DNA from: Lipingzhangella_A rawalii
GTDB lineage: Bacteria; Actinomycetota; Actinomycetes; Streptosporangiales; Streptosporangiaceae
Reading direction: 5' to 3'
Assembly (NCBI RefSeq): GCF_031628175.1
Contig: NZ_JAVLVT010000002.1
Span: 1-64,000, forward strand
Length of the DNA: 64,000 bases
Every line of letters begins with the position of its first letter. Within the stretch, counting starts at the first letter, position 1. The translations under genes were made by a program, and so were the position numbers. The notes below the pieces were generated by a model. That model saw nothing but the letters and a program-made list of their open reading frames with translations. It did no database searches and was not told where the DNA came from. Shown one piece after another: positions 43,990-52,801 of this stretch.

Positions 43990-44295
43990 GCCGCGCACAC
44001 CTCCAGGATCCGACCGGCCCACCCCCATCCCGCCCCATAGGCCCCCATCGGCCTTTTGTGGCCCCCATGGCCTGGAGGTTGCCCCGATATGCCCCACTCC
44101 ATTGCCATCCAGCCTGCCCCGGGCGCGACAGCGGTGTTCTTTCGTACCGTACTCCCAGGGGAACGAACTCGGGGTGGACCCCGTTTCGTGCGGTGTCGAT
44201 CGGCTGGTGACCTCGGCGGGGCGGGCCGCCGGGTGTCATGGACACCCGGTACGGTCCGGGCTGTACCGAGAATCATGTGAGGGGGGCGGTACACC
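43990..44295. other. 306-bp divergent region between GH4 and PfkB genes
   Basis: No gene seen. Rich in CCCC runs and carries the paired GGCCCCCAT repeat (44040-44068). Promoters for both divergent genes are expected here. Confidence 0.6.
44040..44068 (+). repeat. Paired GGCCCCCAT repeat, copy 1
   Basis: GGCCCCCAT occurs at 44040-44048 and again at 44060-44068, a 20-bp pitch, with a CGGCCTTTTGT spacer. A second copy with the same pitch and a related spacer is present in reverse orientation at 49564-49592. Confidence 0.85.
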
Positions 44296-45450
44296 ATGGG
44301 TGACGACGGGGGCGTCGAGCGGGGACACGCCGCCACCAGCCAGTCCGAGTCCGCGCGTCTGGAGTCCACCCCGCTGGTCGGCACCCCGCGGGACGTGCTG
44401 GCGGGGTCGCGCCCCTGTGACAACGCCGAAGTCGACCTGGCGTTGAGTGGCACGGTGTACTTCGACATCGTCCTGACCGGGTTGTCGGCTCCCCCCGCCA
44501 GTGGTACCGAAGTTCCGGCGGAGGGCATGGGGTCCTGCCCCGGCGGTGTCGCCAATCTCGCGGTGGGGGCTGCCCGGCTGGGGCTGCGCACCGCCGTGGC
44601 CGCCGCCTTCGGCGAGGACGTGTACGGCGACTTCTGCTGGGAGACCCTGTCCGGTCAGGAGTCGGTGGACCTGTCCGCCTCCCGCCGCATTCCGCAGTGG
44701 CACTCCCCGTTCACCGCGTCCATGGCCTACCGCGGCGACCGGGCCATGGTCACCCACGAGCATCCCTCCCCGGTGTCCGAAGAACTCATGGCTGCGGAGC
44801 TGCCCCAGGCCCGTGCGGTCTTCGTCAGTATCGACCACGGGCTCCCCGCATGGGCCCGAAACCAGGCGAAGGGTGGGGCACGCGTCTTCGCCGACGTGGG
44901 ATGGGACGACACCCAGCAGTGGTCACCCACGGTCCTGGACCGCCTGGAGTACTGCGAAGTGTTCCTGCCCAACGCCATCGAAGCCATGGCCTACACCCGA
45001 ACCGGAAGTCCCGCCTCGGCGCTGTCCGCGCTGGCGGAACGCGTTCCGCTCGCCGTGGTGACCGACGGCCCGCGGGGTGCGATGGCCGTGGACAGCACCA
45101 CGGGAGAGAGCGCCGAGGTGGAGGGCCTGGTGTTGGAAGCGGTCGACTCTACCGGGGCGGGCGACTGTTTCGGCGCGGCGTTCATCGTGGCGTCCCTGGC
45201 CGGGTGGCCGTTGGAACAGCGGCTTCGGTTCGCTAACCTCTGCGCGGCGCTGTCGGTGCAGCACACCGGTGGATCGCTGTCCGCGCCGGGCTGGGCGGAC
45301 ATCGCCGCCTGGTGGTCGCGGGTCACCGCCCGCCACGGCGGCGATGCCACGCTGGCGCGGGACTACGGTTTCCTCAGCGAGCTGGTGCCCGCCCAGTGGC
45401 TACCCACCGAGCAGCGCCGCGCCAGCGCCACCATCGGTCTACGGCGCTGA
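44296..45450 (+). CDS. PfkB-family carbohydrate kinase
   Basis: A 384-residue ribokinase-fold enzyme. A 45-residue polar leader precedes LALSGTVYFDIVLTGL. The family motifs are SCPGGVANLAVGAARLGL and the C-terminal VDSTGAGDCFGAAFIVASLAG with the catalytic aspartate. ATG 44296 has an AGGGGGGCGG site about 8 nt before it. It phosphorylates a sugar or nucleoside with ATP; the substrate is not apparent. It is divergent from the GH4 gene, which requires a phosphoglycoside, suggesting a shared sugar pathway, an inference. Confidence 0.9.
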   Translation: MGDDGGVERGHAATSQSESARLESTPLVGTPRDVLAGSRPCDNAEVDLALSGTVYFDIVLTGLSAPPASGTEVPAEGMGSCPGGVANLAVGAARLGLRTAVAAAFGEDVYGDFCWETLSGQESVDLSASRRIPQWHSPFTASMAYRGDRAMVTHEHPSPVSEELMAAELPQARAVFVSIDHGLPAWARNQAKGGARVFADVGWDDTQQWSPTVLDRLEYCEVFLPNAIEAMAYTRTGSPASALSALAERVPLAVVTDGPRGAMAVDSTTGESAEVEGLVLEAVDSTGAGDCFGAAFIVASLAGWPLEQRLRFANLCAALSVQHTGGSLSAPGWADIAAWWSRVTARHGGDATLARDYGFLSELVPAQWLPTEQRRASATIGLRR

Positions 45451-45458
45451 GGCAGTAG

Positions 45459-46196
45459 CTACCCGCCGGCGACCCAGCGGTCAAAGTTGTCCTGCTCGTC
45501 GCCGACCGTGGTCTCTTCGTCACGATCGGGAAGCACGCGAGTCTCGTTGGGCAGGGTGAGCAGGACTTCCCCGATCGAGCTCAGCTGACGGGTGTAGTCC
45601 ACGAACCCGTCACCCACCGTGCCCATCTGCCCGGCCAGGAGTGTATCTCCGCTGAAGACGATCCCCAGGTCGGGAAGGTAGAAGGCCAGGGAGCCCGCCG
45701 AGGTTCCCGGAATTCCCAGAATGTTGATGGTCAGGTCGCCGACCGCCAGCTGGCCGCCGCCCTCGATCTCGATGTCGGGGGTCCGCTCGATCCCGTGGAG
45801 CTTGCGCCAGGCACGTACTTCCCGCCGGTGCAGTGCGATATCGGCGTCGTCGCGCTCGGCCACCTCGATCGCCGCCCCGATGTGCGTGTTGTATCCGTTG
45901 GTGCAGGCGACCAGGTAGACCTCGCGCTCCCCCACTGCCTTGAGGATCGCTTCGGCGTCGTGCGCCGGATCCACGACGATGACGCCCTCCTCATCTGCGG
46001 GGACGATCCAGGTGTTGTTGGTGACGGAGAACTCCTCGCCGTCCACGGTGAGGGTCCCGGACGTGACCACACACTCCACCGCGTCCGCGCGCACGGCGGT
46101 GGCTTCGGTGTCACCCCCACTGTTGCCACTGCCGGCGGCCTCCGCCGGATCGGTGTCCGCACTGCCGCCCTTGTTGCGCTTGCGCTTCCAGAACAC
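45459..46196 (-). CDS. MBL-fold protein lacking canonical metal ligands
   Basis: About 245 residues of metallo-beta-lactamase fold: WIVPADEEGVIVVDPAHDAEAILKAVGEREVYLVA, then the place of the HxHxDH motif reads TNGYNTH (99-105), keeping only the last histidine. The usual PGHTPGS is PGTSAGS and the final PGHG-like segment is PDRDEETTVGDE; FSGDTLLAG retains its aspartate. So nearly all zinc ligands are gone although the fold is intact, consistent with a pseudoenzyme. GTG 46196 has AAGGGG 8 nt upstream; GTG 46226 is an alternative. Confidence 0.85.
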   Translation of the reverse strand: MFWKRKRNKGGSADTDPAEAAGSGNSGGDTEATAVRADAVECVVTSGTLTVDGEEFSVTNNTWIVPADEEGVIVVDPAHDAEAILKAVGEREVYLVACTNGYNTHIGAAIEVAERDDADIALHRREVRAWRKLHGIERTPDIEIEGGGQLAVGDLTINILGIPGTSAGSLAFYLPDLGIVFSGDTLLAGQMGTVGDGFVDYTRQLSSIGEVLLTLPNETRVLPDRDEETTVGDEQDNFDRWVAGG

Positions 46197-46343
46197 GGCC
46201 TGGGCCCCTTCGACGTCGTCCGACACTCATTCGTCCCGGCGGCTGTGGTTTCACCGCGCAGGAGAAACGTACTCCAATGCAGGAAATCAGCAAGTCCTGT
46301 ACCGCGTAAAACGGAACCGAGGACGCTGCCGGCCGCCCACCCC

Positions 46344-47009
46344 CTACGACCGAGGCGCCAGCTCCCGGGTCAGAAACGGCGACAACGCTCCGAACGGGGG
46401 ATCCAGGGCCAGCCGCGCTTCTGCGTCCCCCGTAAGGTCCCGCAGGTCCCGCAGACCGCTCACCTCACACATGGCGATTCCCTGGTCCGCGGAGCCGAAC
46501 ACGAACCAGATCCAGCGTCCCAGGGCCTCGCCGACGTACACAGCACGCTGCCGCCCGGCGTTCAGGGTCCACAGTGCAATCTCGTGCCCGTCGAACCGCA
46601 CCTTGCCGTCCGCCGGATGCTCGTCGAACCCCTCCCCGGGGTCGGGGCCCTCCAGGCCGGCAAGCCGGGCTCCCACCCCGATGCCCATATCCTCGGCCAC
46701 AACAGCCAGCTCCCCCACCCCGCCCAGCGGCGCCGGACCGGACAGTCCCACGACACTGGCCACAGCGCCCGTGCGCTCGTCACCGGCATGCGCCAGCCCG
46801 GTCACCAGCCATCCGGCTGGCAGCGGCCAGGGGATCCACACCGGGACCCGGGTGGTGGTCACCAGCGCCTGCAACGTCGCGCTGGTGGCCCGCCGCACCT
46901 CGTGCAGCGGCGCCACCGGACCATGCACGGCGCACTCCCACGCACTCGACCACAGGTTCGGCGCGTGGACCGCGCGTCCACAGCGAGGGCACGTTGGATC
47001 AGACCGCAT
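46344..47009 (-). CDS. DUF6758 family zinc-ribbon protein
   Basis: About 221 residues. It begins MRSDPTCPRCGRAVHAPNLWSSAWECAVHG, a CxxC...C...H zinc-ribbon, followed by VPVWIPWPLPAGWLVTGLAHAGD, GPAPLGGVGELAVVAEDMGIGVGARLAG and AVYVGEALGRWIWFVFG, matching the actinobacterial DUF6758 family as I remember it. No function known. ATG 47009 is chosen as it starts right before the ribbon and lies 38 nt after the CPBP gene stop, on the same strand. Confidence 0.85.
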   Translation of the reverse strand: MRSDPTCPRCGRAVHAPNLWSSAWECAVHGPVAPLHEVRRATSATLQALVTTTRVPVWIPWPLPAGWLVTGLAHAGDERTGAVASVVGLSGPAPLGGVGELAVVAEDMGIGVGARLAGLEGPDPGEGFDEHPADGKVRFDGHEIALWTLNAGRQRAVYVGEALGRWIWFVFGSADQGIAMCEVSGLRDLRDLTGDAEARLALDPPFGALSPFLTRELAPRS

Positions 47010-47047
47010 AACTGACCGCGATATACCCGGCTGACCAGGTGGAAAAC

Positions 47048-48130
47048 TCACTCCCGCGCAACCGGGCGGGAGTCACTGACCGTACGTCTGATGCCCATTC
47101 GATCCGCCAGCCGCACCACGATCAGGCAGAACACCACCAGTTCCACCAGCGTGGTGACGGTCCCCTGCCACGAACCCGCGGTTTCCAGATCCATCAGGGT
47201 GCCGTCCCAGGCCGTGATGGTAAACGCGGCGAGGTTGTGCAGAACGTGCAGGGCAATGCCCGCTTCCAGCCCCCCGGTACGCCAGATCAGCCAGGCCATC
47301 GCCGCCCCGAACAGCGCCACATCCGCCAGGGCCCAGAAGGTGTAGCTGAAGTGCAGCATGGTGAACAGCGCCGTGCTCACCACGATTCCCAGCCAGGGCG
47401 ACGCCGTGTAGGAGCCGGCCGTCTGCATGACGAAGCCGCGCAGCCCGTACTCCTCGGCGGCCGCCTGCAACGGGACCAGCGCGACGATGACGACCATGGC
47501 GAAGACGAAGGTCTGGACACCGACGAAGTCTCCCGTCAGCCGCTGCTCGGCCCCGGCTACGGCCCACAGCACCACGGGCAGTCCCAGTGCCAGAAACACC
47601 GCGGGAATACCGGCTCCGAAGCAGTACAGCAGCCACCGCCACCGCAGGTGCCCGACCACCGAGGACAGGGTTCCCGGCCGTCGGCCCTGGACCACGCGTG
47701 CGACCAGGTACACCGCGGGGATCAGCAGCGTCAGCATGAGCAGCTGCACCGTGAGGTCGGCAACGGGGTGGCCGTAGATCGTGGTGTCGTCCCCGCTGAC
47801 CTCGGCGCCGAACAGGAGCGGCACCACGACGCTGACCATCGTGGCGAGCAGCATCACCACGGCCACCGCGGCCAGCCACACCACCGCCGCACACAGCAGG
47901 GCGAGCGGGGCAATCCACCAGCGTCGCGGCACCGTGGCGGCCACCCGGTGGTAGGCAGCCCCCGGCACGGGTGACCGTGGCCCCGGCGGTGCCTGCGGCG
48001 GCCCCGCGGGTCCGGCAGATGCCGCGGGATCCGTGGCGGCCCGGCCCCTACCATCCTCGGTAACCTGCGGCGGAACCGAGCCGTGGGCGTCCGGAAACTC
48101 CGCCGGCCCGGGCGGTGGCGACTCTCGCAT
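47048..48130 (-). CDS. CPBP family intramembrane glutamic endopeptidase
   Basis: About 360 residues. A 65-residue proline-rich cytoplasmic N-terminus precedes about eight membrane helices. The CPBP/Rce1-type motifs are present: EEYGLRG (EExxxR), FTMLHFSY (FxxxH) and HVLHNLAAF (HxxxN). Such membrane proteases process prenylated or lipidated substrates, or are involved in bacteriocin immunity; the substrate here is unknown. ATG 48130 has GGGAGG only 2 nt before it, which is tight. Upstream of the DUF6758 gene in one transcription unit. Confidence 0.88.
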   Translation of the reverse strand: MRESPPPGPAEFPDAHGSVPPQVTEDGRGRAATDPAASAGPAGPPQAPPGPRSPVPGAAYHRVAATVPRRWWIAPLALLCAAVVWLAAVAVVMLLATMVSVVVPLLFGAEVSGDDTTIYGHPVADLTVQLLMLTLLIPAVYLVARVVQGRRPGTLSSVVGHLRWRWLLYCFGAGIPAVFLALGLPVVLWAVAGAEQRLTGDFVGVQTFVFAMVVIVALVPLQAAAEEYGLRGFVMQTAGSYTASPWLGIVVSTALFTMLHFSYTFWALADVALFGAAMAWLIWRTGGLEAGIALHVLHNLAAFTITAWDGTLMDLETAGSWQGTVTTLVELVVFCLIVVRLADRMGIRRTVSDSRPVARE

Positions 48131-48265
48131 GACCTCCCAGCCTACGGGTGGCCCTGCGGCCCCGCGGCGCACCGTGGCCCGATGGCGTGGCGCGATGGCG
48201 GTGACGTGCCCCATACCGCCCCAGCTCGTTGGCTGGCACTCGGGAGGGGTACGTACCATTGGGGC

Positions 48266-49411
48266 ATGTCCTCCACGACTGCTCCCAGCACCGAAGAGGT
48301 GCACGCGGCCCTGACCAAGGTTCAGGACCCCGAGATCCACCGGCCCATCACCGAACTCGACATGGTCAAGAGCGTCGACGTTGCCGACGACGGCTCCGTT
48401 GACGTCGGCATCTATCTGACGGTGGCGGGTTGTCCGATGAAGGGTCGGATCCAAGAGGACGTGAGTAACGCCGTCCGCGAAGTGTCCGGGGTGACCGGCG
48501 TTCGCGTCGAGCTCGACGTCATGAGCGAGGAGCAGCGCAAGGCCCTACAGGCGAAGCTGCGCGGCGGGCAGGCGGAGAAGGAGATTCCCTTCGCCAAACC
48601 GAACTCGCTGACGCGGGTCTTCGCCGTGGCCTCCGGTAAGGGCGGAGTCGGCAAGTCCTCGGTGACGGTGAACCTCGCCGCGGCCATGGCGGAGTCCGGG
48701 AAGAAGGTCGGCGTGGTCGACGCGGATATCTACGGACACTCCGTGCCCCGCATGCTGGGGGTCGAGCAGCGTCCCACCAAGGTCGAGGACATGATCATGC
48801 CGCCCACGGCACACGACCTCAAGGTGATCTCCGTGGGTATGTTCACCCAGGGGAACCAGCCGGTGGTGTGGCGTGGCCCGATGCTGCACCGGGCGCTCCA
48901 GCAGTTCCTCTCGGACGTGTTCTGGGGCGATCTGGATGTCCTGCTGATGGACCTTCCGCCCGGGACCGGCGATATCGCGATCTCGGTGGCCCAGCTGGTC
49001 CCGAGCGCGGAGCTGCTGGTGGTTACCACGCCGCAGCAGGCCGCCGCCGAGGTTGCCGAACGCGCCGGCGGTATCTCGTCCCAGACCCACCAGCGGGTCA
49101 GTGGCGTCATCGAGAACATGTCCTACTTCGTGACGCCGGGCACGGACGTGCGCACTCCCCTGTTCGGCGAGGGGGGTGGCCAGGCTGTGGCCGACGGGCT
49201 CACCCGCTCCCTGGGGGCCGACGTGCCGCTCCTGGGCCAGATCCCGCTGGAGATAGGTCTTCGGGAAAGCGGGGACGCCGGCGAACCCTACGTGCTCAGC
49301 ACCCCGGACAGTGAGGCCAGTCAGGCTTTGCGCAAGATCTCTGAGGAACTGGTCGGACGTCCGCGTGGCCTGTCCGGAATGCAGCTGGGGATCAGCCCGG
49401 CGGCGCACTGA
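48266..49411 (+). CDS. mrp: Mrp/NBP35-type P-loop ATPase (iron-sulfur cluster carrier)
   Basis: A 381-residue protein. An N-terminal MIP18-like domain (EEVHAALTKVQDPEIHRPITELDMVKSV, VAGCPMKGRIQ) is followed by a deviant Walker A GKGGVGKSSVTVN, DADIYGHSVPRML and LLMDLPPGTGDIAISV. The CxxC of E. coli Mrp is absent at SYFVTPGTDVRTPLFG, as is usual for actinobacterial members from memory. It delivers Fe-S clusters to target proteins. Synteny with htrA-rseA-sigE matches mycobacteria (Rv1229c). Confidence 0.93.
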   Translation: MSSTTAPSTEEVHAALTKVQDPEIHRPITELDMVKSVDVADDGSVDVGIYLTVAGCPMKGRIQEDVSNAVREVSGVTGVRVELDVMSEEQRKALQAKLRGGQAEKEIPFAKPNSLTRVFAVASGKGGVGKSSVTVNLAAAMAESGKKVGVVDADIYGHSVPRMLGVEQRPTKVEDMIMPPTAHDLKVISVGMFTQGNQPVVWRGPMLHRALQQFLSDVFWGDLDVLLMDLPPGTGDIAISVAQLVPSAELLVVTTPQQAAAEVAERAGGISSQTHQRVSGVIENMSYFVTPGTDVRTPLFGEGGGQAVADGLTRSLGADVPLLGQIPLEIGLRESGDAGEPYVLSTPDSEASQALRKISEELVGRPRGLSGMQLGISPAAH

Positions 49412-49447
49412 GCGGCGAACGGCGAACAGGGCCCCGCCCGAGCCAGA

Positions 49448-49505
49448 CCGCTGGGGATGCTGGCGGCTGCCAGTGCCGGCTGCCAGCCGCCAGCATCCCC
49501 AGCGG
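49448..49505. terminator. 22-bp perfect inverted repeat between convergent mrp and htrA
   Basis: The left arm (49448-49469) is exactly complementary to 49484-49505, with a 14-nt loop in which GGCTGCCAG is directly repeated. It lies 37 nt after the mrp stop and should work as a bidirectional terminator. Confidence 0.75.
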
Positions 49506-49563
49506 TGCCCCCGCCTGGGTTGCGTTGAGGCCGCTCTGGTGCCTCGGGGGGTACCCCCAGTCC

Positions 49564-49592
49564 ATGGGGGCCAGGAAAAGTCGATGGGGGCC
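49564..49592 (-). repeat. Paired GGCCCCCAT repeat, copy 2
   Basis: ATGGGGGCC on the + strand at 49564-49572 and 49584-49592, the same 20-bp pitch as the 44040 copy but inverted. A 12-bp palindrome GGGGGTACCCCC (49547-49558) is just upstream. It lies between the convergent mrp and htrA genes. Confidence 0.85.
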
Positions 49593-49627
49593 ACGGCGCA
49601 GGGCGGACGGGTCGCCCCAGCGCCGAG

Positions 49628-51073
49628 CTAGTCGTCCGCGGCCTCCAGGGTGAGTTCCACGGTGTGCTCGTCGCCATCCCGTAGGAACACCACCTCCACC
49701 TCCGTTCCGGGTGCATGTGACCGCACCTCGGTCAGGAGCTGTTCGGCGTCGGTGATCGTGGACCCGTCCACCTCGGTGATGATGTCACCGGGTTCCAGCC
49801 CCGCCCGGTCCGCGGGCCCACCGGGTTCCACGGCTTCCTGATCGTCGGGGAGATCCTCCTCCACGATGAGTGCTCCGGGGCCGGCGTAGCGCAGATCCGG
49901 CATCACCCCCATCACCGCGTGCGGGGCTTCCCCGTGCTCGATGAGCTCCTGGGCGATCCGCTCCGCCTGGCCGGAGGGAACGGCGAAACCCAGGCCGATA
50001 TTGCCCGCACCGCCCCCGATCTCCTCGGCGCCCATGGTGGCGATCGCGGTGTTGACCCCGATCACGTTTCCGTTCAGGTCCACCAGCGGCCCGCCAGAGT
50101 TCCCCGGATTGATGGCCGCGTCCGTCTGGAGGGCGTTCACGTAGCTCTCCTCGCCACGGCCACCGACCGTGACGGGACGCTCCATCGCGCTGATGATTCC
50201 GGTGGTCACCGTTCCGTCGAGCCCCAGGGGCGAACCGATGGCGATCACCGGGTCCCCCACGGTCATCTGGTCGGAGTCCCCGAAGTACAGCGGATCCACG
50301 TCCAGCGGATCCTCGGCTTCCAGCACCGCGAGATCGCTGCTCGAGGCCGCGCCCACCAGCTGGGCGCTGGTCTCGTGCCCGTCGTGGTAGACGACTTCGA
50401 GATCCCCGCCCATTCCGGAGGCCACATGGTTGTTGGTGACGATGTAGCCGTCCGCGACCACGAATCCCGAACCGTTGCCGATCAGCCGGTCGTCGGTGCT
50501 CTGGATGGACACGACACTGGGGCTGACCTCCTGGGCGACCCCGGCAATGGAGTCGGGATCGCGGCTGGGCGGATCCGGGGGGCCGTCGCCCGCACCCAGC
50601 GGCCGGTCCGCCGTCGATCCGGTGAGCTGTGGCACGAGCACGGCCCCGCCCAGCAGTCCCAGCCCGCTGCCGATCAGGCCGACCAGCAGGGCGATACTCG
50701 TGGCTGCCCAGAGAGGTATGCCGGCCCCCCGCCGCCGACCCCCCGACGGACTTGCGGGAGCCGCACCGGGAGGCTGCTGCGGCGGAGGCATGCCCGGCCC
50801 GCCGTACATGCCGATCCTCGTCGTGTTCGGGGTGTCCTCGGGGGGAGGCGCCATGCTGGGGCCGGCGTCCGGCGGTGGGGCCGCCCCACCGGCGCCTTCC
50901 TGCGGCCCCGGAGGCGGACCGGTCTGACCGGGCGGGTTCTGCTGCCAGGTCTGCTGCGAATGTGGAGCAGGCACAGCCCAGTCAGGACCCGCTCCGGCAG
51001 GGCCGGGCTGGCGGCCCGGACCGTTCGGCGCCTCTCCTGGCGTGGGCGCACCGCGCCCGGTCTCGTCGGTCAT
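49628..51073 (-). CDS. htrA: HtrA/DegP-type serine protease with PDZ domain
   Basis: About 481 residues. A 130-residue proline/glycine-rich cytoplasmic N-terminus is followed by one transmembrane helix (WAATSIALLVGLIGSGLGLL), an extracytoplasmic trypsin-like domain with the triad His in VTNNHVASG, Asp in SSSDLAVLE and Ser in NPGNSGGPLV, and a C-terminal PDZ domain (VEPGGPADRAGLEPGDIITEV). It degrades or refolds misfolded envelope proteins. The start is uncertain: ATG 51073 lacks a clear ribosome site. It is third in sigE-rseA-htrA; a 279-bp gap may carry its own promoter. Confidence 0.92.
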   Translation of the reverse strand: MTDETGRGAPTPGEAPNGPGRQPGPAGAGPDWAVPAPHSQQTWQQNPPGQTGPPPGPQEGAGGAAPPPDAGPSMAPPPEDTPNTTRIGMYGGPGMPPPQQPPGAAPASPSGGRRRGAGIPLWAATSIALLVGLIGSGLGLLGGAVLVPQLTGSTADRPLGAGDGPPDPPSRDPDSIAGVAQEVSPSVVSIQSTDDRLIGNGSGFVVADGYIVTNNHVASGMGGDLEVVYHDGHETSAQLVGAASSSDLAVLEAEDPLDVDPLYFGDSDQMTVGDPVIAIGSPLGLDGTVTTGIISAMERPVTVGGRGEESYVNALQTDAAINPGNSGGPLVDLNGNVIGVNTAIATMGAEEIGGGAGNIGLGFAVPSGQAERIAQELIEHGEAPHAVMGVMPDLRYAGPGALIVEEDLPDDQEAVEPGGPADRAGLEPGDIITEVDGSTITDAEQLLTEVRSHAPGTEVEVVFLRDGDEHTVELTLEAADD

Positions 51074-51352
51074 CGGGATGGCTGGCGCGCTCCCGCCCCA
51101 GTGGGCAGGGTTCGCGCCCCTCCTCCTTTCCAGGCACATCGCACGCTACGGGCAGCCAGGCGGCCAGGGCGTACCTCCGGCACCAAACGGGACACCCAGC
51201 GCCCCCGGAAACGTCATGGAAGAAACCTTCCCGTCCCCCTCCTGTCTACCCTCAGTCAACACGAACGGGGATAAACACGGGGTGAGACGGCGTGACTCGC
51301 ATGCCGGTTTCTCCCGGTGCCGGCTCCCCCGGCCCGCGGCCCGGTGCCGGGG

Positions 51353-51814
51353 CTAGGACGACGCGGCATCGGCCCCGCGGGTGTCGTCCTGGTTCCCCTC
51401 CCGGTGCGGGTGCAGCCGGGGCAGCCCCCCACCGATCGGGGGACGCGACCCCAGCGGGGGACGCGTGCCGAGGGGCACCTGGCCAGAGTCCCCCTCCTGC
51501 GAGGCGTTCCGTCCCCGACGCATCAGTGCGGCCAGGAATCCCCGACTCGGTCGGTCCGGCTGCGGGGCAGCCGCCGCTGACGACGTTTCCGTCGAATCGT
51601 CCGCCGTTTCGGACGCCGCGGCGATACGTCCCATCAGTTCACCGGCCGGCTCGGGCTCGTGCAGGCCGTGCAGGCGGCGTTTGAGTTGACGTAGCATTTC
51701 CGCCTCGAACCGGCAGTTCGCGCAGACCGCCAGGTGTCGCAGGGCCTCCTCCCGATCGGCCGGGCCAAGCTCGCCATCGACCAGTGCGGACAGACGCTCC
51801 CCTAGGTGGCTCAT
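51353..51814 (-). CDS. rseA: Zinc-binding anti-sigma factor, RseA-like
   Basis: A 153-residue soluble protein. The N-terminal ZAS motif HLAVCANC (H-x3-C-x2-C) lies at residues 27-34 in a helix-rich domain that should clamp the SigE sigma factor. The remainder is proline/glycine-rich and disordered, with no transmembrane helix. ATG 51814 overlaps the sigE stop by 4 nt (ATGA), fixing expression to that of its partner sigma factor. Confidence 0.9.
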   Translation of the reverse strand: MSHLGERLSALVDGELGPADREEALRHLAVCANCRFEAEMLRQLKRRLHGLHEPEPAGELMGRIAAASETADDSTETSSAAAAPQPDRPSRGFLAALMRRGRNASQEGDSGQVPLGTRPPLGSRPPIGGGLPRLHPHREGNQDDTRGADAASS

Positions 51815-52467
51815 GACTCCGCGTCCTCCCTGGTGTGCGTGGCGGCTGGCAGCGCGGCGTCCGACGGGGGGCCGGTGTCGCCGGCCGCTGTGGGGTCGGC
51901 GGGGGATTCGCCAGGGGGCACGGTCCGGAGTTTGCGGTGGTTGAGCGCGGCCCGCAACTGGGCCCGCCCGCGGTGGATCCTGCTACGGACAGTGCCGATC
52001 TTCACGCCGAGGGTGGCCGCGATCTCCTCGTAGGAGAACCCTTCGATATCGCACAGCACCACCGGGGCACGAAACTCCGCGGGCAGGGCATTGAGCGCGG
52101 CCTGAATGTCGGCATCGAAATGCCGTTCTTCGTAGGCCTGGGCCGGGGAGGGTTCCCGACCCTGCATCCGCTCGTCCGCGGAGTCCGAAAAACCTTCGAA
52201 CCTGATTCTGGAGCGCCGCCGGGCCATGTCCAGAAACAGGTTGGTGGTGATGCGGTGCAGCCAGCCCTCGAACGTGCCGGGAGTGTAGTTCGCCAAGGAC
52301 CGAAAGACACGGATGAACACCTCTTGGGTGATGTCCTCGGCGTCGTGCTTATTGCCGCTGAGTCGGTAGGCGAGGCGGTACACCCGGGTGGAGTGCTGGC
52401 TCACCACCTCGTCCCAGCTCGGGGGCGTCCACTGACCGAGGTCAGCAGCAGCGTCGTCGTCTGCCAC
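51811..52467 (-). CDS. sigE: ECF sigma factor SigE
   Basis: About 218 residues. Region 2: [44 protein letters not shown]; region 4: [45 protein letters not shown]. An acidic tail follows. GTG 52467 has AAGGGAG 5 nt before it; the open frame continues upstream only as low-complexity sequence. With rseA and htrA it forms the envelope-stress operon known from mycobacteria and Streptomyces. A tatB gene, next in mycobacteria, is not present here. Confidence 0.94.
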   Translation of the reverse strand: MADDDAAADLGQWTPPSWDEVVSQHSTRVYRLAYRLSGNKHDAEDITQEVFIRVFRSLANYTPGTFEGWLHRITTNLFLDMARRRSRIRFEGFSDSADERMQGREPSPAQAYEERHFDADIQAALNALPAEFRAPVVLCDIEGFSYEEIAATLGVKIGTVRSRIHRGRAQLRAALNHRKLRTVPPGESPADPTAAGDTGPPSDAALPAATHTREDAES

Positions 52468-52801
52468 CGGCGCTCCCTTCCGCTTGTGGGTGACCGTCCG
52501 GATGCGACACGCCGAACGCCACGACGTGTGTGACGCTCGGAGAGCTACCTGCGTCCTGTATAACACCGGTGTCCCCGGCTGCACTTCCCCACTCCAGCCG
52601 GTTTCGCGGCCGGGGGCGCCGCCCGGGCCACGCCCCGGACACACCGACAACGACATCCGACCGCATCCGGCGGGTCGTGGCGTGCGGAGATTTCGGGTCA
52701 CAGATGGAATACTCGACAGCGGTACCGCGCGGATCGCCCGTCGGGCCTGTCCGTACCGACCTCGCCCCGGGGAGGCCATCATCGCCAGTAGAGATGACGC
52801 C
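52468..52801. other. Divergent sigE/O-methyltransferase regulatory region
   Basis: No gene is supported. A perfect 10-bp palindrome ACACCGGTGT is at 52563-52572, overlapping a TATAAC box (52559-52564), and both divergent genes should be transcribed from this region. A GGGGAGG at 52769-52775 belongs to the O-methyltransferase start. Confidence 0.6.
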
